DNA of 19,971 nt from positions 563,073-583,043 of the forward strand of contig KQ481977.1 in NCBI GenBank assembly GCA_001430745.1, written 5' to 3'. Position 1 is the first letter of the stretch. Each line of letters starts with the position of its first letter. Below are positions 9,871 to 17,087 of the stretch, one piece after another. Origin of the DNA: Auxenochlorella pyrenoidosa. Its lineage: Eukaryota; Chlorophyta; Trebouxiophyceae; Chlorellales; Chlorellaceae. The position numbers were made by a program, and so were the translations under genes. Below the pieces are notes generated by a model that ran no database searches, had not been told where the DNA came from, and saw only the letters and a list, made by a program, of their open reading frames with translations.

Positions 9871-11282
9871 CTACTGGGTAGCGGTGCTCCCGTCAGCATG
9901 GCTCTCCAACTCCGAAAGCTCAACAAACTGTGTATGTGGGTGAAGGGGGGTGAGGGTGAGGTGGGTGGGGGGGGGCTCAAGGCACACGCAAGAGAGGCGG
10001 ACACCAGCGGGCAGCATGACAGGCATCTGTTGCTGAAGCCAGCGGACCCAGCCACCTCTGTCGCTGTCAACAATGGAGCGGCGCAGCACAGCTCGTCCCA
10101 CACTGCCAGGGGCCCCCTTACCTGCAGCGTCTTGCTGTGGGTGGCCTCCAACACAACCGGGGGCGCCACACCTGCCGCCAGCGCCTCGTGCCACCGAGCG
10201 GCGCAGAGGCACCACCCATCTCCCTCCTTCAGTCCAGGGAAGCTGCACGGCCAGGGAGAGCGGCAGATGAGAACGCCCAGGCAAGGGGCGGGCGGCACAG
10301 CCAAGGCGCCGAGGCGCCTGTGAGGGGCCCCTTCACGAGGCCCGGGCGCCTGCCAAGTGCTCTGACTTGCCCACGAGAGTGCTGTGAAGTTAGAGGCAAG
10401 CAGGTCGCAGATGAGTGCACGCCGCCGGCCCGTGCACGCCGGTCCAGGCGCCCCCACTCCTGCGACCCTTCCAATGCTGCAGCGCGATGCATGTGTCGCG
10501 GGACGCGCGGCGGTTGCCGCCATGCCGCCCGGCCCCTCCCCCAGTGGTTTGTTTTCTCATTTTTGTTTTAGTTTGAAGTTAAAAAAAATGGACCGGGAGG
10601 ACACCCGCTTTGGACGCGGTGCTCACCGGTACTCTGGGCGGGGGGTGATGAGGTCGTTGCCCTGCTGCAGGGTGTACTGGAGGAACTCGTTTGTCACCTT
10701 GGCGCACACCGTGTGGGTGCCATAGTCCATGGGGCCGGTGTCGCAGCGCCCGTCCCTGCGGGGGCCGGGGCTGGCGCGCATGCTCGGCAAGGGCGCACCC
10801 AGCACCAGCAGCCAGATGCCAGAACGGCACAGATCCTGGGATCTTGCCACAGCGGCTATCCTATATGCTGACAGGCCGGCGTGATTGTCGGACAGAGCCA
10901 GCGAGAGCGCATGGCGTCCGCATGGGCCCCTGGGCTCTTGGTGCATGCGCTGCAGCGCTGGGCGCCCACTGCAGCAGCGGCAGTGGCTGGGCAGCAGCAC
11001 AAGCTGGCGTGCCGGGCGGGGCGCGAGGTGCGGGCGCACGCCTGCCCTGACAGGTACCCAGCCTGCTTGCCTGAAGTAGCCGGTCATAGGGCTTGTGGAG
11101 CACAGGCCCAGCTCGCCCCCATACACGTTGCGAGGCGTGCCAGGCTCGGAGCCGCTGCCAGCCGCAAACGCCGCCCCGGCGGCGCCGGCGCCGGCAAACA
11201 CCGCAGCGGCTGCCGCGGTGGCGGCCAACAGCAGCGACTGGAGGGCCAGGCGCGGCATGGCGGCAGGGAGGCGGTGCAGCAT
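9871..11282 (-). CDS. DUF2237 (COG3651) family protein with Ala-rich N-terminal targeting sequence
   Basis: In transcript order the exons are 11282-11071, 10755-10627, 10242-10122 and 9927-9871, giving 172 residues. Residues about 53-165 match the DUF2237 family, known mainly from bacteria. Conserved blocks are LCSTSPMTGYFRDG (60-73), CDTGP (75-79), HTVCA, the FL...GNDL segment, TPRPEYRFPGLKEGD (108-122), WCLCAARWHEA (124-134) and APPVVLEATHSKTL. The conserved Cys and His residues suggest a metal or redox site, but the molecular function of the family is not established. The first 42 residues are an extension absent from bacterial members. They start with a few basic residues and then run very rich in Ala, Leu and Val, ending AAFAAG. 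That fits a signal peptide or a chloroplast/thylakoid-lumen presequence; a second Met at residue 9 is an alternative start. Intron 1 (from 11070, reading leftward) begins with GC, and the conserved YFR-DG junction supports it. The gene diverges from the YjbQ gene. Confidence 0.9.
9936..9976 (+). repeat. G-rich tract in the last intron of the DUF2237 gene
   Basis: The plus strand carries several G runs (GTGGGTGAAGGGGGGTGAGG, then more, ending in GGGGGGGG). On the coding minus strand this is the C-rich polypyrimidine tract just before the CACAG acceptor at 9928-9932. Quadruplex potential is inferred from the spacing of the G runs. Confidence 0.55.
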
Positions 11283-12532
11283 GGGGGTGCTCGACTTGCT
11301 GCGGCGCCTGCGCGAGGAGGCGGGCGCAAGGCGGGCAGGTGAGCGGGAGGCACTGCTGCAATTGTCGCCAGTGTGGCGCCGCTAGAGCGCCACCCAGATC
11401 CGGTTCTAGCGAACAATTGAGGCACTCCTGGTTGCGGAAGGCTCACCCGGCGCTCCTGGGAGACGGGCGAGCAGCGGGCCTCGAGGAGAAGGCGGTGGGG
11501 GCCGAGCTGCTGGCGGGCTTGCAGCCGTTTGATCGCGTGGATCGAGGTGACACAGATGGGCGGCGTGGGCCGGAGCGAGGAGCAGCAAGCTGCAAGCTAC
11601 CAGCAACCTGCAGGCTAGCAGCCATACAGAGGAGCTTTTAGGGCCACGGCGGCTCCCAACTGCGATCGAAGCGCGGTGTGTTTGCAATGGCAGCAACCGC
11701 ACGAAGCCCCAAGTGGCTGCCAAAGCGGGCGATGACACCGCCCGCCTGGCGTCGCAGTCAAGATGTTAGTGCCATTTGAAGAATCTGTTTGCCGGGACAC
11801 CTCGAAGTTCTCATTCTTTAAGGCACTTACGGCACTGCCAAGCTTGCAGACTCATGCAATGAGCACCATGCAACATGCGCTGCCTCGCTTTGCGGACGCT
11901 GCTGCGGGTTTTAGCCTCACTTAGCCTCACGGAAAAAGGCATATCAGGTTGATCCAGATAAGCAGGAAACGGTTATTCTCTGCAGCACAGCAGCAAAAGG
12001 TGATGGAACACAATTGTTTTGGGCGGCGTAGCAGCGCTTCGTCAGTCACACCCATGACCAAACCTGCTGCGACAGATAACGATTTTCTGTGAAGTCTGCA
12101 TTAGGGGGTTTCTGCTGCCTCTCGGGCACCATCAGTGTGATATGATGTATTAAAGCACTAGTCTGATGCTCGGATGGTGGAGGCGCACATGCGAAGACTG
12201 TGCGGGGACTGTGCACATCAGGCGCCGCCAGGCGGGCGCACAGCTTGCCCGCCTGCTGCTGTGCATGCCTTCTGCACCATCCCAACCATCTACGGTCTTC
12301 TTCATCTTGCAGAAAAGTTCACAGAAGCAGCAGCACAGCGTTGTCCTTGAAAGAACCCTCGTCTTGAGCACCCCTCCCGGTTCCGGCGGACAGTCGGTCA
12401 CCCGCGATCGCTGCTGGTGTATCACTAGCAACGGCTGCGGCTGTCGCCGCTGCACTGGTGGTTGCCCTGCTACTGCCGCCGTCGCCGCCGCCGCTGCAGC
12501 CAGAGCCTGCCAGAGGCAGCCGCCGAGCCAGC
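11283..12532. promoter_or_regulatory. Divergent intergenic region between DUF2237 and YjbQ genes
   Basis: The two genes point away from each other, so this stretch should contain both promoters and 5' UTRs. From about 11640 to 12170 it is clearly lower in GC than the flanks. That part contains ATATGATGTATTAAAG near 12140, a possible TATA-like stretch for the rightward gene, and a duplicated decamer at 11911-11930. Directly upstream of the YjbQ ATG, an open frame without its own start (from about 12400) encodes a hydrophobic Ala/Val/Leu run followed by a Pro-rich segment. This could be an N-terminal targeting exon if a further 5' exon exists. Confidence 0.55.
11911..11930. repeat. Direct repeat of a decamer
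   Basis: TTAGCCTCAC is present twice in perfect tandem in the low-GC part of the divergent promoter region. A repeated binding site is possible but not supported by any known motif. Confidence 0.8.
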
Positions 12533-14137
12533 ATGGTCTGGCGGCAGCATGAACTGACGCTGCCTCCATTCAAACGAGGCTGCCACCTGATTACAGGTTT
12601 GTCAGGATGGGAGGGCGGGAGTGGGAAGGCGTTGCCAAGGCAGGCCGTGGCGGGCGCGTGGGCTGGGAGCAAGGCTGAGCATGTTTCCCCTGGCCTGGCG
12701 TTGGCTGCCAGCTCAACAGCCTGCGGTGTTTGCTGTGCAGATATCATAGCCCGCGAGGCGGCAAGTAGCCTGCGGGAAGTGAAGGTGGGCCTGGCGCACG
12801 TGTTCAGTGAGTGGCGCCGCCAGCATCCCGGCATGCCTGGCGGCTGGTGCTGCTGATGCCTGTTGCGCCAACAGCGCCCCACTTGAGGGCGGCGGCTGCT
12901 GGCCCAACCAAGTGTCCAGCAGGACCCTGCATCCCTGCACATTTGAACCTGGGCCGCGCAGAAATTCCCTGCTGGGCTGCGCACCCCGGCGGTGCCTGCA
13001 TGGCATGCCCTGCATGCCTGCTCACGTGCTGCACGCTCAGCTTGCTGCCAGCCGCCGCCGCCCCGCTGCCCCCCGGCCTGCAGTCCAGCACACGTCGGCC
13101 TCCCTGACAATCAACGAGAATGCCGACCCTGATGTGCGCGTCGACATGGAGACCTTTTTCAACAAGGCACGCGCGCAGCCGCGGCTCTGCTGCCAGATGG
13201 CAGCTGGGTGCAGCACCCGCCAGGGCCTGGCAGCGGGGCTCCTCCCAGCACGGAGTCGTGCCCTCACCCTCCTGGCACCAACAGGCGTGGCCCGCCCGCC
13301 CTGCAGGTGGTGCCAGAGGGCCGGGGCGCTCCCTGGGTGCACACAGACGAGGGTGAGGCGACCGCCCAGCAGGCTACGGGCACGTGACGCAGAGGGCGGG
13401 GGAGCGTTGTTCGCGGCGGCGCCGGCACGGCGGGCGCCCGGGCACGTCTGGAGGCACCTGTGCTTTGACCACGCCGGCCATGCCTGCGCACTGCATGGCA
13501 GCGACTTGAGCTCCGCTCGCCTGCCCCGCTGCCGCTGCAGGCGACGACGACATGCCTGCGCACTGCAAAGCGTCCATGATGGGTAGCAGGTGGGGGCGCG
13601 CCGCTGCGCAGAAGCTGTCCAGTGGCGCGGGCGGCGCGCAGCGCCCGCTGTCCAAAATGTTTGGTCAGCTCCGCAGCTGGTCTGCATGCTTGCCGGGAGC
13701 ACACGACGTGCGTGCTCGGCGCTGCTGCCTGTGGTCGTCTGGCTTGTGGTTGGCCGGATCTGCCACCGCGCCGCCCTCCCGCCGCGCCTGGCGTGTCAGT
13801 GTGCAGTGTCACCATCCCACCTGCAGTGTCACCATCCCAATCACCAATGGCCGGCTGAACATGGGCACCTGGCAGGCAAGCAAAAGCACTTTCGGATGGG
13901 GTGCAGGGCCCGCCTGGGGTCCCGGGTGCCGCAAGCCCAGGTGGAGGCACAAGCCTGCCGACGGCCGGGCGGCCGCCCTCCGGGCATGCAGGTCCGCAGA
14001 CCTCCCCAGAGCCTGTGGCATGTGTTGTGAACGCCGAGGCCGAGGCCGTGCCGCCACGTGTGCAGGGCGTGTGGCTGTGCGAGCACCGGGACCGCGGCGG
14101 GCGACGCAGGCTGGTGGTGACGATCCAGGGGGAGTGA
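12533..14137 (+). CDS. YjbQ/UPF0047 family protein (COG0432)
   Basis: Exons 12533-12596, 12741-12806, 13084-13166, 13307-13352, 13541-13589, 13827-13875 and 14066-14137 join to 142 residues, the normal length for the family. E. coli YjbQ has been reported to have a weak thiamine-phosphate synthase activity; the main cellular role is unsettled. Family blocks appear in order: the N-terminal beta strand with RGCHLIT (15-21), VGLAHVFIQHTSASLTINEN (37-56) with the conserved His46, ADPDVR, HTDEGDDDMPAHCKASMMG (83-101), TIPITNGRLNMGTWQ (105-119) and LCEHRD then RRLVVTIQGE at the C-terminus. The ATG matches where bacterial proteins begin, so no transit peptide is needed, though an upstream hydrophobic open frame leaves a longer form possible. 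Introns 3 (from 13167) and 6 (from 13876) start with GC. Intron 5 needs the donor at 13590 and the second of two duplicated acceptors to keep frame. Product identity is firm; location in the cell is uncertain. Confidence 0.93.
13802..13839 (+). repeat. 20-base tandem duplication spanning a 3' splice site
   Basis: TGCAGTGTCACCATCCCA occurs at 13802-13819 and at 13822-13839, a 20-base period. Each copy carries a CAG acceptor (ending 13806 and 13826) plus the start of YjbQ exon 6. Only the second acceptor keeps the family reading frame (TIPITNGR). Confidence 0.9.
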
Positions 14138-14790
14138 TGCGCACGGTTTCGTGCCTCTTCCATGCCGCGGCATGATGGTAGCAGCAAAGATGCCGTCCGC
14201 CTCGTCAGCGGCGGCGGCCACGGCGCAGCAAGGCTGGGCTCGCTGGGCAGCAGGATGCGCGCCAGCTGGCGCCATCTGACTGCCGACATGCCCTGTGCTG
14301 GATCACCTTGTGCCGTGCCCTTCGTTGCGCACCAGATTGATTGCCAGCCTGCAGTGTGTGAAAATGAGTCAGGGGATGAAGACCCCTGGTGGGAGGATGA
14401 TAGGAGGAAAGATGAGCGCCGCCTGTGGTGTGCTCAGCACAAGGTTCAAAATGCCTTTTACACCAATTCACCACCTTGCTGTGGTGCCCAGTGCTGCCTC
14501 CCGTTTGGCTGTGGTTGTGTTCAAGCCCACGTCAAACTTACTTTACACAGTACAGGAGCGCCAGTTCCAGAGTGCAACCAGGCCTGCAGCTCACTGGGCG
14601 ATGGCACTTGGTCTCGCTGGCTTTGTTCTGAGCGTGGTAAGGCGCGTCGTCATGAGAGAGTCATCTCTACGCCAAACTACTCCGGCGATCTTTTTCACGT
14701 TCCCAACGCTTCTGCGTACTCCTGGACCTTCAGCTGGCCCCCTGTCCGCCTTGAAACTCGCCCGGGAGTTGGGCCGCCTCTTCCTCAACT
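14138..14790. promoter_or_regulatory. Intergenic region upstream of the bZIP gene
   Basis: It holds the YjbQ 3' UTR and probably the bZIP promoter. GC content drops to roughly half between about 14330 and 14760. Two bZIP-type motifs are present: TGAGTCA (14365-14371, AP-1/GCN4 type) and CCACGTCA (14527-14534, ACGT-core type). An open frame from ATG 14364 also crosses this region. It has no recognisable family and is described among the findings. Confidence 0.45.
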
Positions 14791-17052
14791 ATGCAGGGCC
14801 CCTCGGGGCCCGCAGACCCTGCGCTGCAGGTCCGTGGGCGCAGATGGGCAAGCGAGTAGTCGGGCGGCCCTGTGTCTTGCCAAGTGGCTCTCATAAACGA
14901 GGCGCTGTGGCCAGGCCTGAGCGGGGCCAGCGCCCTGCTCCTCGCTTGCCGATCGTCTGCGCTGTGCCGAGGCTGCCGGCGTTGGCGCCCACCATAGCTG
15001 GGCACTGTCGCCGTCGCTTGTCGCTGGCGGCGTCGTGTGTAGCCGTGGTATGACCACGACCCTTGCAGCACAGGCAAAGACAGGGTGCTTGCCCCCCCTG
15101 CTGTCAGTCACTGCTCAACTCAAGTGGCCTGCTCCGGTTAAACCTGCACCTGCCTTGCAGGCCGTGCTGCAGGGTCGGCAGCAGGGCGGCGGGCCACCAG
15201 CGCAGCAGGTGCAGCAGCAGCACGCGCAGCCGCCTCAGCTCGTGCAGCAGCAGCCCCAGTCGCAGCTCAGCCAGCTTGATCTGGCTGCGCTGCTGCAGCT
15301 GCACAATGCCACTGGTGGCGCGGCTGGGCCTGCCGCCGCGCTGGGTGCCAGCAACAGCGACGTGGCCAACCTGGTGCAAGCCCTTGGGCTGCTGGGTGGC
15401 GCTGCCGCTGGGGTGCTGGGCCCCGCAGGCGGCCTGGGTGCCACACACGCACCGCCGCAGCAGCCCGTTGCGTCGGCACCGCAGCCGCTGCAGCCCTCGG
15501 CGCAGCTGGCGCAGGCGCAGCATGGCGGCCTGAACTCGCTGCTGGCTGGACTGGGAGGGCTGCCCCGGGCGCTTGGCAGCTTTGGAGGGCTGCCGGGGGG
15601 CCTTGGGCTGCATGGCGGCCTTGGCGGCCTGCCTGCAAGCAGCGGCCTTTTCAATGTGCCCTCTGCCAACAGCGGCACCCTTCCCCCCCTTGGCAGCGCC
15701 TTCCTCGCCCCACCGCCGCCGCTGCCGCAGGCGGCGGCACTGCAGCAGCGGGTGCAGGCACAGCAGCAGGCGCAGCAGCAGCAGTTCCAGGCGCAGCAGC
15801 AGCAGGCACAGCAGCAGCAGCAGCAGGCACAGCAGCAGCAGGCGCAGCAGCAGCAGCAGGCGCAGCGGCAGCAGCAAGCTCAGCACCACCAGCAGTTCCA
15901 GCAGCCGCAGCAGCAGCAGCTGCAGCAGCAGAACAGCGAGCAGGCGCAGCTGGCTCTGGCGCTCCAGCAGCTGATGGCTGGCATGCCGCCGCAGCAGCCC
16001 CAGCAGGCGCAGCAGGCAGCGCCCGCCGCTGCGCCCCAGAACGACAGCGAGCTGCTCGCCTCGCTGCAGCAGCTGACAGAGCTGGTGCAGCTGGTGGGTC
16101 CGCAGTCGGCTGCAGGGCTGGTGCCTGCCTTGGCACCAGCCCTCGCTCAGCTGGGTGCAGTCGCCCCGGCTGCGGCGCCGCAGCTGGGCCCCGGCGCCAT
16201 GCCGGCCAGGCTGGCAGCGCAACCCCCGCAGCCGCAGATGCAGCAGCAGGGCAGCGCTTTTGACGCAGCCACGGCGCTGCTGTTCGCGCAGCAGCAGCAG
16301 GTGCAGCCCGCGCAGCAGGCCCAGCGGCAGCAGGCGCAGCAGGCGGTGCAGCAAGCCCAGGCGCCGCAGCCGCAGCAGGCAGCACAGCAAGCGGCTGCAG
16401 CGCCTGCGGCTGCACCGACTGTTGCTGGCGCATCGGGCCTGCTGAGTGGTGCAGACGAGCCACCGAATGCGGCAGAGGGGGGAGCCGCGCGGGGCCGCTC
16501 CCGCCGACAGAGGGCGGCTGCAGAGGCCAAGCCTGTGGTTGCGGAGCAGGCAGCCGCCACGGTGCCGCCTGCCGCTGCCCCGGCGCTGCCCGCCGCTGGC
16601 TCGCTGCCCCCTGGGCTGCAGTCGCTGCTGGGCCCGCCGCGGCCGCAGGCGAGCTCGCGCAAGCGTAGCGCGAGCGCGGATGACCAAGACTCTATGCACA
16701 TTGAGGTGGGCAGTGGGCACTGCCCGGGTGTGTGCCAGTGTGCTGCCTGTGGCACCCCCCAGAATGCGCCTAACCCAAGCGGCGGCCAGCAAGGACGGCG
16801 TTCTGCTGGCTATGAGCACAGGAGGGCACCTGGGTTGGCCCAGCGGGGGCCTCGGCGCCTGGCTGCCCATTGTGCAGCGCGCCCCGCGCACGGAGGGGGC
16901 GGGTCAGGGTCGAGCGTGGCCGGGAGCGCTGGTGGAACCTCCGCCTTGCGCCCATTACGTTGCCTTGCAATTCCGTGCTCTGCTGAGGCGCACCTGCGCG
17001 GGCCCCCCCCCCCACACACATGCACACCACACCACACCACACCCACACACCT

Positions 17053-17087
<35 letters not shown>

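Noticed and set aside
12400..12532. N-terminal transit peptide for the YjbQ protein
   Set aside because: The upstream in-frame stretch is hydrophobic but has no ATG and meets a stop upstream. ATG 12533 already gives the normal family length. It is kept only as a possibility.
13590..13826. Alternative YjbQ donor at 13582 (after ATGATGG)
   Set aside because: Joining from there to either duplicated acceptor breaks the conserved TIPITNGR frame. The donor at 13590 restores it.
15104..16891. 595-codon minus-strand open frame rich in Leu, Arg and Cys
   Set aside because: It is the complement of the CAG-rich bZIP exon. Repeated CTG gives poly-Leu with no stops. It has no domain, and the plus-strand frame joins correctly to the bZIP region.
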